Part shown: piece by piece, positions 11,581 through 24,100 of the stretch | Position numbering within the stretch: position 1 is the stretch's first letter | Layout of the letters: every line of letters starts with the position of its first letter | Assembly: GCA_022432975.1 (NCBI GenBank) | Contig: CM039508.1 | Coordinates: 13,982,954-14,046,953 of the forward strand | Origin: Begonia masoniana | Taxonomy: Eukaryota; Streptophyta; Magnoliopsida; Cucurbitales; Begoniaceae | Direction: 5' to 3' | DNA: 64,000 nucleotides | Program-made: the position numbers and the translations under genes | Notes under the pieces: model-generated | The model's input: only the letters and a program-made list of their open reading frames with translations | Databases searched by the model: none | Told to the model about the DNA's origin: nothing

Positions 11581-12860
11581 ATGTCTGAAACAGAAGGTGA
11601 AGCAACGCCAATGGATAGCAATTTGGTCATCCAAGCCATGCAGCAACAATTCCAGAGGATGACGTCCAATTTGAAGAGATTCGAGATCGATTGGATCGTA
11701 GTGATGAGCGAATTAATCAAATTCAACAAGGTGCCATGCCCCAAGAAAAGACAGCCAACTAGACGACCCTTCTTTACTGCAGTTAATCCCATGGGCGACT
11801 ATGCAGAAGAGTATGAGGATTTTGACGAAGTAGCCTCCATAAGAAGAGAAAGAGATCATAGGCCAAGACAAAGACGTCAATACCGAGAAAGAAATTTTAC
11901 CGACAACAAACAGGTGCGATTAAACTCTCTATCCCATCATTTCAAGGTAAAAATGACCCGGACATTTACATTGAATGGGAATGAAAGGTTTGAACTTGTT
12001 TTTGATTGCCATAACTATTCGGAGGAAAAAAAAGTTAAACTTGCAGCTGTTTCTTTCACTGATTACGCAATTGCTTGGTGGGACCAAGTGCTGCTAACCA
12101 AACGAAGAAATAGAGAAATTCCAATCGACAATTGGGAAGACATGAAAGCTGTCATGAGACGAAGGTTTGTTCCTTCACATTATTATAGAGATTTACACTT
12201 AAATTGCAGAGCCTTAAACAGGGTTCAAAATCTGTTGAGGAGTACCATAAGGAGATGGAAATATCCATGATTCGTGCCAATGTTGAGGAAGATCGAGAAG
12301 CAACCATGGCTCGGTTCATTTGTGGTCTCAATCGTGAAATTGCAAATATTGTAGAATTGCAGCACTACGTGGAACTTGAAGAGGTGTCCACATGGCCATG
12401 AAGGTTGAAAGGCAGCTCAAAGAGGAGGAAGATCAACCTCCAAGCACGAAACTTTTACTTCTTTGAGTGGGAAGTCAAAATGGAACTCTACTTTAAGGCA
12501 AGAAGAGCAGTCGACTTCCAAGCCAAAAGATGAAAAAGTGATGGCCAAGCAGGTTGAAAAAGTACGAGTTATATCCCAACCCAGAGAAATCGAGATATTA
12601 AGTGTTTTAAATGTCATGGAATTGGTCATATGTCTTCACAATGCCCAAATAAAAGAACTATAATTTTGTTAAATAATGGGGATATTGTTTCTGAAGAAGA
12701 AAGTGACAATGAAGTTATGCCACCACGTGAAGAAGCTAGTGATACCGAACATGCAGTTGTTGGCCAAGCCTTAGTAGTTCTTCGAACCCTCCATGTTCAA
12801 ACTATAGAAGATGACGACCGTCAACAACGGTAAAACATTTTCTATACACGCTGCCATGTT
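11581..12860 (+). pseudogene. gag: E2-left gag, broken
   Basis: Starts MSETEGEATPMDSN at ATG 11581. The blocks [32 protein letters not shown] and [13 protein letters not shown] are present but spread over frames. The CCHC zinc knuckle (CFKCHGIGH.SSQC) is at about 12601-12645. TGA at 11982-11984 interrupts it as in E2-right. Extra frame changes not found in E2-right occur near 11662, 11925, 11990, 12210, 12384 and 12560. Confidence 0.88.
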
Positions 12861-15800
12861 AAAGAAAAGGTTTGTGGTTAATCATAGATGGAGGAAGTTG
12901 TGTGAATGTTGCAAGTAAGATGATGGTGGACAAGCTTGGATTAAAGACTCTAAAACACCCTCGACCATATCGTCTCTAATGGCTCAATGAAAGTGGAGAA
13001 ATGAAGGTAACAAAACAGGTTCTTGTCTCATTTTCAATTGGCAAATATTCAGATGAAGTTCTTTGTGATGTGGTTCCTATGCAAGCAAGTAATATATTGC
13101 TTGGAAGACCATGCCAATTTGACAGACGCACCACCCATGATGGATACAAGAATCGGTACAGCTTTTACCAAGGATGGACGAAGTATTACTCTAGCTCCGC
13201 TACCACCCCATCAAGTTTTCGAAGAGGCAATGCCAAATTAAAAAATCTGTCACAGCTAATACAAAACAATGTGAGAATGAGCATGAGAGTTCAAAGAAAG
13301 TGAGAGAGAAGAGAGAAAATGTGAGAAGAAGAGTGAAAAGAGTTAGGTCTCACTTGAAAAAGAAAAAAAGGCAGTGAATTTCCTTGCAAAAGAGAGAGAG
13401 ATTAAGAGTGCATTCAAATCAGAAAAAAACAATGATGTTGATCTTGTACAAAGAGGCTTATTTCTTAACAACTAATCCTGACAATCCTTTGCCTACTGTA
13501 GCAGTTGCTCTTTTACAGGAATTTGAAGATGTGTTCCTGAGGAACGCCACATGCCACCAATAAGAGGCATTGAGCATCGAATTGATTTCATTCCAGGAGC
13601 TACCATTCCTAATCGACCCGCCTATCGAAGTAATCCAGAAGAAACAAAGGAACTTCAAAGGCAAGTTGAAGAGCTGCTAGCCAAAGGACATGTTCGAGAA
13701 AGCATGAGTCCATGTGCGGTTCCTGTCTTGTTGGTTCCCAAGAAAGATAGAACTTGGAGAATGTGCGTCGATTGCCGAGCAATCAATAAAATCACGGTAA
13801 AGTATCGACATCCCATACCTCGATTAGATGACATGTTAGATGAATTGCATGGTTCCATTATCTTTTCAAGGATTGATTTAAAAAGTGGTTATCATCAAAT
13901 TCGTATGCAAGAAGGTGATGAATGGAAAACTGCTTTCAAAACAAAACATGGTTTGTATGAGTGGCTAGTAATGTCTTTCGGGTTGACTAACGCACCAGTA
14001 CTTTTATGCGTTTAATGAATCATGTTTTGCGTGCTTACATTGGAAAATTTGTTGTTATTTATTTTGATGATATTCTAGTTTACATCAAACACTTGAATGA
14101 ACATATTGAACACCTGAGATGCGTGCTTAATGTTTTGAAACATGAAAAGTGTTTGCTAACCTCTAAAAGTGCAGCTTTTGCAAAGACAAGGTTGAGTTTC
14201 TTGGTTTTGTTGTAAGTTCCAAAGGTGTAGAAGTAGATGAAGAGAAAGTTAAGGCTATCAAAGATGGCCCACGCCCACTAACATCACTGAAGTTAGAAGT
14301 TTCCATGGTTTGGCTGGATTCTATCGAAGGTTGTTCCAACTTTAGCACCATTGCTGCTCCATTGACGGAAATTATCAAGAAAAGTGTTGGGTTCAAATGG
14401 TGTGATTCACAAGAAAAGGCTTTCAACACCTTAAAAGAAAGTTAAGTACTGCTCCTTTACTTCTCTTACTAGATTTTTCCAAAACCTTTGAAATCGAATG
14501 TGATGCTTCTGGTATTGGTATAGGTGCCGTACTCTTGCAAGACAAGAGACCCATTGCCTATTTCAGTGAGAAACTTAATGGAGCTGCTTTGAATTACTCC
14601 ACCTATGACAAAGAACTTTATGCATTGGTGAGAGCTCTGGAAACTTGGCAACATTATTTGTGGTCTAAGGAATTTGTCATTCATACCGACCATGAATCAT
14701 TGAAGCACTTAAAAGGTCAAGGTAAGTTGAATCGACGACATGCTCGCTGGATTGAATTTATTGAAATGTTTCCATATACCATCCAATACAACAAGGTAAA
14801 GACAATATTGTAGCTGATGCTTTATCTCGAAGGTATGTTCTTCTTTCTACCCTTTCCACTAAATTTTTGGGTTTTGAGCACATCAAAGAATTATATCCAA
14901 AAGATCCTGATTTTTCAACTTGGTTTGAAGCCATAGAAACAAACCTTTTGAAAAATTTTACAAACAAGAAGGATATTTGTTTTGAGAAAATAGACTTTGC
15001 ATTCCACAATGTTCTTTGCGTGAATTGCTTGTTCGAGAGTCACATGGAGGGGGTCTTATGGGACATTTTGGGATTCTTAAGACCTTAGAAATTTTGAAAG
15101 AACATTTCTTTTGGCCACATATGAAGAGGGATGTAAAGAGGATCTGCAATAGATGCATAACTTGTAGAAAAGCCAAATCTAGAGTAAAACCTCATGGATT
15201 GTACCAGGCTTTACCTGTTCCTTGTCATCCTTGGATTGATGTTTCTATGGATTTTGTGTTAGGGTTACCAAGAACTAAGAATGGGAAAGATTCAATTTTG
15301 TTGTGGTGGATAGATTTTCAAAGATGGCACATATTATCCCATGTAATAAAACAGATGATGCCACTCATATAGCTCAGTTATTCTTTAAAGAAGTAGTTCG
15401 TCTTCATGGGTGTTCCAAAAACAATAGTGAGTGATCGAGACGCTAAGTTTCTTAGCCATTTTTGGCGAGTTCTGTGGGTAAGTTATGGACAATTTGCTAT
15501 TTTCTACTACTTGTCACCACAAACCGATGGACAAACCGAGGTAGTAACAAGACCCTGGGAATTCTTTTACGAGCAGTAATAAAGAACCATTTAAAATCAT
15601 GGGAAGATTGTATTCCTTTTATTGAGTTTGCTTAGAATAGAACAATGCATTCTTCTACTTCTTATTCTCCTTTTGAAATTGTTTATGGTTTTAATCCGTT
15701 AACTCCATTGGATTTACTTCCATTGCCTATTAATGAGACCATCGGCTTAGATGGGAAGAAGAAGACAGAATTGGTAAGGAACTTCATGAAGACGCACGTC

Positions 15801-16315
15801 AGCATATCATCAAACGGAATGAGCCAAGCTGCTGCCCATGCAAACAAAGGAAGAAAGCACATCACTTTTCAACAAGGAGATTTGGTTTGTGTTCATTTTC
15901 GTAAAGAACGTTTTCCCCAACAAAGAAAGTGTAAACTCAATCCTCGTGGAGATGGACCATTCCAAGTTTTGGAAAAGATTAATGATAATGCTTATATCAT
16001 TGATCTACCAGCTGATTATCAAGTGAGTGCTACTTTAATGTAACTGACCTCTCTCCTTTCTATGTAGGTCCAGATTCGAGGACGAATCCTTTTCAAGAGA
16101 GGGAGAATGATGTGGGCAAGGATGGCATTGAAGAAGAATTGGACCAAGAAGAATACTTAATGGAATTGAAAATACCAAATGGACCTATCACTAGAGCTCG
16201 GGCCAAGAAACTTCAAGAAGAAGTCCAAAATAACTTATTTCAAGAACCAAGACCACTGGAAGAAATAGGCTTTAAAGTTATTAATGTGTTACAAATACAA
16301 CTGAAGTTTGATTAG
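12861..16315 (+). pseudogene. pol: E2-left pol (PR-RT-RNaseH-INT), broken, ending inside 3' LTR
   Basis: Domains in order: protease (active-site region about 12880-12900, ILLGRP near 13100), reverse transcriptase (RGIEHRIDF near 13564, [10 protein letters not shown] near 13760, catalytic YFDD at 14060-14071), RNase H (IECDASGIG near 14500, TDHESLKHL near 14690, ADALSRR near 14815), integrase (zinc-binding H/H/CC region 15040-15180, MDFVLGLP near 15248, SDRDAKF near 15432, TDGQTEV near 15525). The C-terminal tail with GPITRARAKK ends at 16315 in the 3' LTR. Stops at 12977, 14983 and 15633 are shared with E2-right. About ten further indels are private to this copy. Confidence 0.88.
16095..16107 (+). 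promoter_or_regulatory. E2-left polypurine tract
   Basis: AAGAGAGGGAGAA directly before the 3' LTR: primer for plus-strand synthesis. Confidence 0.8.
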
Positions 16316-16840
16316 GCCCAAATGATCACCAATTCAGCAAAGAAGGCTCTAGAAGGAGTAATTTCGAAGTGACATCCACTAGGCATTTAATATTGTCATA
16401 GAGAAGGCCAAGGGTGTTTTGATGGTTTCCAAAGAAGGCTGAACCTAGACTATATTAGTAGCCATGTTCTTTCTCATCTTTTCAAGGCTATTTAATGCCT
16501 ATTCTAGACTATTCTTGTAAGCCTATAAATACTTGGGAGTTCTTCATTGTAAGATACACAAGAATGAGATTATCTTGTGAGAATTTCCTCCAAGCTGTTC
16601 TTCTGTAGAACTTGCGGAAATTTCAAGTGCAACCACTTGATTTCCAACCCTTATAATATTGGTTTCTTGCTCTTCCATACACACGGGGTCAATATTCCTT
16701 TTTTGATACTATTAGTTTCTGGTTGTCATATAACCACGGGGGTCAGTAGTCCTAAACTTTGAAACTACTATTGGGCGATCCTGAAGTTGATTCATCTATT
16801 GACGTTGGGTCTCACAACACGTTTGTTGAGGTTTGCATCA
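16108..16840 (+). repeat. E2-left 3' LTR
   Basis: 733 bp, TGATGTGG...TTTGCATCA, followed by the TSD copy CTTAT. Compared by eye with the 5' LTR it differs at about nine positions in the first 330 bp and fewer afterwards, so the insertion is not brand new. Confidence 0.93.
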
Positions 16841-19800
16841 CTTATACTTCATCAAACGCATTACTAAGTCTTAATTACTCGTCCATGAAGGTTATTGGGT
16901 CCTCAATACACGTCTTCTCATCACTTTAAGTACAAAACCTTGAATGTGAAATGGATAACTTAGGTTCTAACCACAAGTCATGTAACACTCAACCTCATTT
17001 GCTTGATACGTTCAGCTCTTTTGTAGCAAATCGATTGAAGTAAAGTTTCTTATACTTCATCAAACGCATAACTAAGTCTTAATTACTCGTCCATGAAGAT
17101 TATTGGGTCCTCAATACACGTCGTTCCCATCACTTCAAGTAAAAACCTTAAATGTGAAATGGATAACTTAGGTTCTAACAACAAGTAATGTAACACTCAA
17201 CCTCATTTTCTTGATACGTTCAGCACTTTTGGAGCAAATCGATTGAAGTAAAGTTTCTATACTTCATCAAACGCATTACTAAGTCTTAATTACTCGTCAT
17301 GAAGGTTATTAGGTCCACAATACACGTCGTTCTCATCACTTCAAGTAAAAACCTTGAATGTGAAATGGATAACTAGGTTCTAACACAAGTCATGTAACAC
17401 TCAACCTCATTTGCTTGATACGTTCACCACTTTTGGAACAAATCGATTGAAGTAAAATTTCTTATACTTCATCAAACGCATTACTAAGTCTTACTTACCG
17501 GTCCATGAAGGTAGTGGTCCCAATACACGTCGTTATCACACTTCAAGTAAAAAACCTTGAATGTGAAATGGATAACTTAGGTTTAACCACAACTCATGTA
17601 ACACTCAACTTCATTGCTGGATACGTTAGCTATTTTGTAGCAAAGCAAATCGATTGAAGAGTAAGTAAAGTGTTCTTATACTTCATCAAACGCATAACTA
17701 AGTCTTAAATTACTGTCCATGAGATTACTATTGGGTATTTCAATACACGTAGTTCCCAGCAACTCAAGTTAACAAACCTATTAACCTGTGAAATGGTAAC
17801 TTCGGTTCTAACCACCAAGGTAATGTAACACTCAACCTATTTCGTGATCGTTTAGCACTTTTGGAGCAAATCGATTGAAGTAAAGTATGTTTATACTTCA
17901 TCCAACGCATTAACATAAGTCTAAGTACTCGTCCATCTGAAGGTTATTAGGTCCACATACACGTCATTCTCATCATTCAAGTAAACACCTTGATATGTGA
18001 ATGAAACTGGATAACTGTAGGTTCTAACACAAGTCAACGGCAACACTAAACCTAATTTGCTGATGACACGTTCAACACGTTTGGAGCCAAATCGAGTGAA
18101 GTAAGTTTCTTAGACTGCATCAAAAAGCAGATACTAAGAGAACTTATCGGCCATGAAGGTAGTGGGTCTCAAATAACCCGTTCTCGCACTTGAAGTAAAA
18201 ACCTTGAATGTGAAATGGCCAATGATTGATAACTTAGGTTCTACCACAAGACGTCATGTGTAACACTTCAACCTCATTTGCTTGATACGTTCAGCTACGT
18301 TTGGACAAAGTCGATTGGAAGTAAAGTTCCTTATACTTGCATCAAAGACTTACTGAGTCTTATTACTCGGCCATGAAGGTTATTGGTCCTCATACACGGT
18401 CGTTCCATCAATTCTAGTTAAAACTGAATGTGAAATGGAAGTAGGTTCTACCCACAAGTCAAGTAACACTCCACTCATTTGCTTGATACGTTCAGCTCTT
18501 TTGAACAAATCGATTGAAAGTAAAATTCTATAAATCATCAAAGCTTACGACCGTCTGAATTACTGTCATTTAAGGTTAATTGGGTACCAATACACGTCGT
18601 TATCGTCACTTCACGTTAAAACTTGAATTTGAAAATGCATTATAACTATAGGTTCATAACAAAAGTCAAGTAACCACTCAACCTCATGTGGCTGATAAGT
18701 TCAGCTCTTTGGAGCAAATCGCTGAAGGTAAAAGTTTCTTTACTTCGTCAAAACCCATTAATAAGTCTGAATCTCGCGTCCATGAAGGTTATGGCGCCCT
18801 CAATACACGTCGTTCTCGTCACTTAAGTAAGAAACTGAATGTGAAATTGGGGGAATAACTTAGGTTCTACCATTAAGTCGTGTAACACTCAACCTTCATT
18901 TGCTGATCGTCAGCTCTTTGAGCAAATCGATGAAGTACAGTTTCGGATTCACAAACCGCCTTACTAAGTTCTGAATTAAACGTCCATGAGGTAGTGGGTA
19001 CTCAATACACGTCGTCGATCACTCAAGTTAAAATCTTTACTGTGAAAGACAAACTTAGGTTCTAACCACAGTCAGTAACTACTCAACTCATTGGCTAGAT
19101 ACGTTAGCTCTTTGGAGCAAACGATGAAGTAAAAGTTTTTATACTCATCAAACGCATACTACGTATGAAATTACTCGGTCCATGATAGGTTATGGGTCTC
19201 AATAAACATCGTGCTCGTCCACTTGAAGTAAAAACTGAATATGAAAGGGATAAACTTAGGTTCTACCCACAAGTCATGTAACACTCAACCTCTTTGCTTG
19301 ATAATGTTTCAGCTCTTTTGGAACAAATCGATTGAAGTAAAGTTTCTTAACTTCATCAAGATGCCTAATGAGTCTTAATTTACCTCGGCCATGAAGGTTA
19401 TGGGTCTCAATACACGTCGTTTCATCACTTGAAGTAAAACCTTGGAAATGTTAATGGATAACTGAGGTTCTAACACACAAGTTAGTAGCACTCAACCCAT
19501 TTGCTTGATACGTTCAGCTTGTGGGAGTGAATCGATTGAAGTAAAGTTTTTGATACTTCATCAAACGCATTACTAAGTCTGAATTACTTGTCCATGAATG
19601 TTATTGGGTACGCAATACACGTGTTTTCGTCACTTCAAGTTAAAACCTTGAATGTGTAAATGCATACTTGGTTATAACCACAGTCTGTAACAATCAACAT
19701 TATTTGCTTGTGAGTTCAGCTCTTTGGAGCAAATCGATTGAAGTAAAGTTTCTTATACTTTATCAATCGCATTACTAAGTCTTAATATTGGTCAATGAAG

Positions 19801-21170
19801 GTATTGTGTCCTCAATAACATCGTTCTCGTCACTTAAAAGTTAAAACCTTGAATGTGCAAATGGATAAACTTGGTTTCTAACCACAAGTCATGTAACAAT
19901 CAACTCAATTTGCTTGCATACGTTCAGCGCTTTTGAGCAAATCGATGAAGTAACGTTTCTTATATTCATCAAAGCTCCTAAGTCTTAAATTATAGTCCTA
20001 TGAAACGTTGTTAAGTACTACCAATACACGCCTCTGTCTTGGCTTCCTTCATAGATTAAAACATTTGAATGTGAAATGCAAACCTTAGGTTCGAACCAAA
20101 GTCAGTAACACTCAGCCACAGTTGCTTGATACGTCAGCTCATTTGGAAGCAAAGCGATCAGTAAATTTTTTCTTATGACCTTCATCAATGCATTACTAGT
20201 CTTAATTACTCGTTCCACGAAGTTTAGGGTCCTCAATACACGTCGTCTCATCATATTAAAGTAAAACCTGAATGTGAAATGCATAACTTAGGGTCTAACC
20301 ACAAGTCACATCACACTCAATTCATTGACGTGATAGGTGTTCAGCTCGTTTGGAGCAACTCGATTGAAGTAAAGTTTCTTATTACTTCCAACCGGACTAA
20401 GTCTGAATTACTCGTACCATAAGGCTATTGGGTACCATCCCGATTCGTTCCGGCACTTCAAGTTAAACCGTGAATGTGAAATGCATAACTTAGTGTCTAA
20501 CCACAATCATGTACACTCAACCTCATGTGCTTTATACTTTCACTCTTTTTGGACAATAAATGGAAGTAAAGAGTTTCTTATACTTCATCAACTGATTCCT
20601 ATTTAAATTACTCTCCCTGAAGTTTACTGGGTCCTCAATCTTAACTCGTTCTCATCATTCAAGTAAACCCTCGAATGTGAAATGGATACTTAGTTCTAAC
20701 CAAAGTCTGTAACACGCAACCTCATTGCTGATCCGTACAGCTCTTTTGTGGACACCTTGGATTGAATTAAATTTCTTTTACTTCATCAACCATTACTATT
20801 CTTATTACTCGTTCATGAGTATTTTTGGGGTCCTCAATCCACGTTTCTCACAGTTCCAGTAAAACATGATGGAAATGGATAACTTTTTTTAACCACAGGT
20901 CATATAACACTCAACCTCATTTGCTTTAACTTCAGCTTCTTTTGAGCAAATCAATTGATAAAGTTTCTTACTCCTCAAACGCATTACCTAAAGTCTGACT
21001 TACTCGTCCATGCAGTTTTTACGTACTCAATAACACGTCGATCTCGTCACTTCAGTTACAACCTTGAATTCGAATGCATACTTAGGTTCTACACCACAAG
21101 TCATGTAACCCAGCCTCATTTGTCGCTTGGATACGTTTTCGTTCTGTTGGAGTAAATCGAATGAAGTAAA
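16841..21170 (+). repeat. Satellite array, type A, very noisy
   Basis: Same 208-bp family, but from about 17.5 kb to 21.1 kb most monomers carry several one- to three-base indels and many are shorter than 208 bp. Private variants match the clean right-hand array in inverse order (for example acatcacactcaa at about 20310 and its complement at 53590). Between about 17.9 and 19.4 kb this copy has roughly 1.45 kb (seven monomers) more than the right-hand one. Confidence 0.93.
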
Positions 21171-24100
21171 GTTTCTTATTCTTCATCAAACGCATTACTA
21201 TGTCTGAATTACACGTCCATGAAGGTTATTGGGTACTTAATACACGCCGTTCTCGTCACTTCAAGTTAAAACCTTGAATGTGAAATGCATAACTTAGGTT
21301 CTAACCACAAGTCTTGTAACACTCAACCTCATTTGCTTGATACGTTCAGCTCTTTTGCAGCAAATCGATTGAAGTAAAGTTTCTTATACTTCATCAAACG
21401 CATTACTAAGACTTAATTACTCGTCCATAAAAGTTATTGGGTCCTAAATACACGTCGTTCTAATCACTTCAAGTAAAAACCTTGAATGTGAATTGGATAA
21501 TTTAGGTTCTACCACAAGTCATGTAACATTTAACCTTATTTGCTTGATACGTTTAGCTCTTTTGGAGCAAATTGATTGAAGTAAGTTTCTTATACTTCAT
21601 CAACGAAGTACTAAGTCTGAATTACTCGTCCACTGAAGGCTATTGGGTCCTCAATACACGTCGTTCCTATCAATTCAAGTAAAACTTTGAATGTGTAATG
21701 GATAACTTAGGTTCTAACCACAAGTCATGTAACACTCAACCTCTTTTGCTTGATACGTTCAGCTCTTTTCGAGCAAATCGATTGAAGTAAAGTTTCTTAT
21801 ATTTCATCAAACGCATTACAAGTCTTAATTACTCGTCCATAAAGGTTATTGGGTCCTCAATACTCGTCGTTCTCATCACATCAAGTTAAAACTTTAAATG
21901 TGAAATGCATAATTTATGTTCTAACCACAAGTCATGTAACACTCAAACTCATTTGCTTGATACGTTCAGCTCTTTTGGAGCAAATCGATTGAAGTAAAGT
22001 TTCTTATACTTCATCAAACGCATTACTAAGTCTGAATTACTCGTCCGTGAAGGTTGTTAAGTACTCAATACACATCGTTCTCGTCACTTCAAGTTAAAAC
22101 CTTGAATGTGAAATGGATAACTGAGGTTCTAACCACAAGTCATGTAACACTCAGCCTCATTTGCTTGATACGTTCGGCTCTTTTGGAGCAAATCGATTGA
22201 AGTTAAGTTTCTTATACTTCATCAAACGCATTACTAAGTCTGAATTAATCGTCCATGAAGGTTATAGGGTACTCAATACAAGTCGTTCTCGTCACTTCAA
22301 GTTAAAACCTTGAATGTGAAAAGCATAACTTAGGTTCTAACCACAAGTCATGTAACACTCAACCTCATTTGCCTGATACGTTCAGCTCTTTTGGAGCAAA
22401 TCGATTGAAGTAAAGGTTCTTATACTTAATCAAACGCATTACTAAGTCTGAATTACTCGTCCATGAAGGTTATTGGGTACTCAATACACGTCGTTTTCGT
22501 TACTTCAAGTTAAAACCTTGAATGTGAAATGGATAACTTAGGTTCTAATCACAAGTCATGTACTTTCAACCTCATTTGCTTGATATATTCAGCTCCTTTG
22601 GAACAAATCGATTGAAGTAAAGTTTCTTATACTTCATCAAACGCATTACTAAGTCTTAATTACTCGTCCATGAAGGTTATTGGGTACTCAATACACGTCG
22701 TTCTCATCACTTCAAGTAAAAACCTTGAATGTGAAATGGATAACTTAGGTTCTAACCACAAGTCATGTAACACTCAACCTCATTTGCTTGATACTTTCAG
22801 CTCTTTTGGAGCAAATCGATTGAAGTAAAGTTTCTTATACTTTATCAAACGCATTACTAAGTCTTAATTACTCGTCCATGAAGGTTATTGGGTCCTCAAT
22901 ACACGTCGTTCTCATCACATCAAGTTAAAACATTGAATGTGAAATGCATAACTTAGGTTATAACCACAAGTCATGTAACACTCAACCTCATTTGCCTGAT
23001 ACGTTCAGCTCGTTTGGAGCAAATCGATTGAAGTAAAGTTTCATATACTTCATCAAACACATTACTAAGTCTTAATTATTCGTCCGTGAAGGTTATTGGG
23101 TACTCAATACACGTCGTTCTCGACACTTCAAGTAAAAACCTTGAATGTGAAATGGATAGCTTAGGTTCTAACGACAAGTCATGTAACACTCAACTTCTTT
23201 TGCTTGATACGTTCAGCTCTTTTGGAGCAAATCGATTGAAGTAAAGTTTCTTATACTTCATCAAACACATTACTAAGTTTTAATTACTCTTCCGTGAAGA
23301 TTATTGGGTCCTCAATACACGTCGTTCCGATCACTTCAAGTAAAAACTTTGAATGTGTAATGGATAACTTAGGTTCTAACCATAAGTCATGTAACACTCA
23401 ACCTCATTTGATTGATACGTTCAGCTCTTTTGGAGCAAATCGATTTAAGTAAAGTTTCTTATACTTCATCAAACGCATTACTAAGTCTTAATTATTCGTC
23501 CATGAAGGTTATTGGGTACTCAATACACGTCAATCTCATCACTTCAAGTTAAAATCTTGAATGTGAAATGCATGACTTAGGTTCTAACCACAAGTCATGT
23601 AACACTCAACTTCATTTGCTTGATACGTTCAGCTCTTTTGGAGCAAATCAACTGAAGTAAAGTTTCTTATACTTTATCAAACGCATTACTAAGTCTGAAT
23701 TACTCGTCCATGAAGGTTATTGGGTACTCAATACACGTCGTTCTTGTCAATTCAAGTTAAAACCTTGAATGTGAAATGGATAACTTAGGTTCTAACCACA
23801 AGTCATGTAACACTCAACCTCATTTGCTTGATACGTTTTGGAGCAAAACGATTGAAGTAAAGTATCTTATACTTCATCAAACGCATTACTAGTCTTAATT
23901 ACTCGTTCATGAAGCTTATTAGGTCCTCAATACACGTCGTTCTCATCACTTCAAGTAAAAACCTTGATGTGAATGGATAACTTAGGTTCTAACCACAAGT
24001 CATGTAACACTCAACCTTATTTGCTTGATACTTTTAGCTCTTTTGGAGCAAATCGATTGAAGTAAAGTTTCTTATACTTTATCAAACGCATTACTAAGTC

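Larger units (their letters stand above)
10269..16840 (+). mobile_element. E2-left: full-length CRM-like Ty3/gypsy retrotransposon
   Basis: 6572 bp with two LTRs of about 735 bp, PBS, gag, protease, RT, RNase H, integrase, polypurine tract and a 5-bp TSD (CTTAT). It is the same insertion as E2-right (55612-62209) in reverse complement: same satellite flanks down to private variants, same TSD, and the same four in-frame stops at 11982-11984, 12977-12979, 14983-14985 and 15633-15635. Relative to E2-right it has many extra one-base indels, mostly at short homopolymers, which break every domain. Confidence 0.95.
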
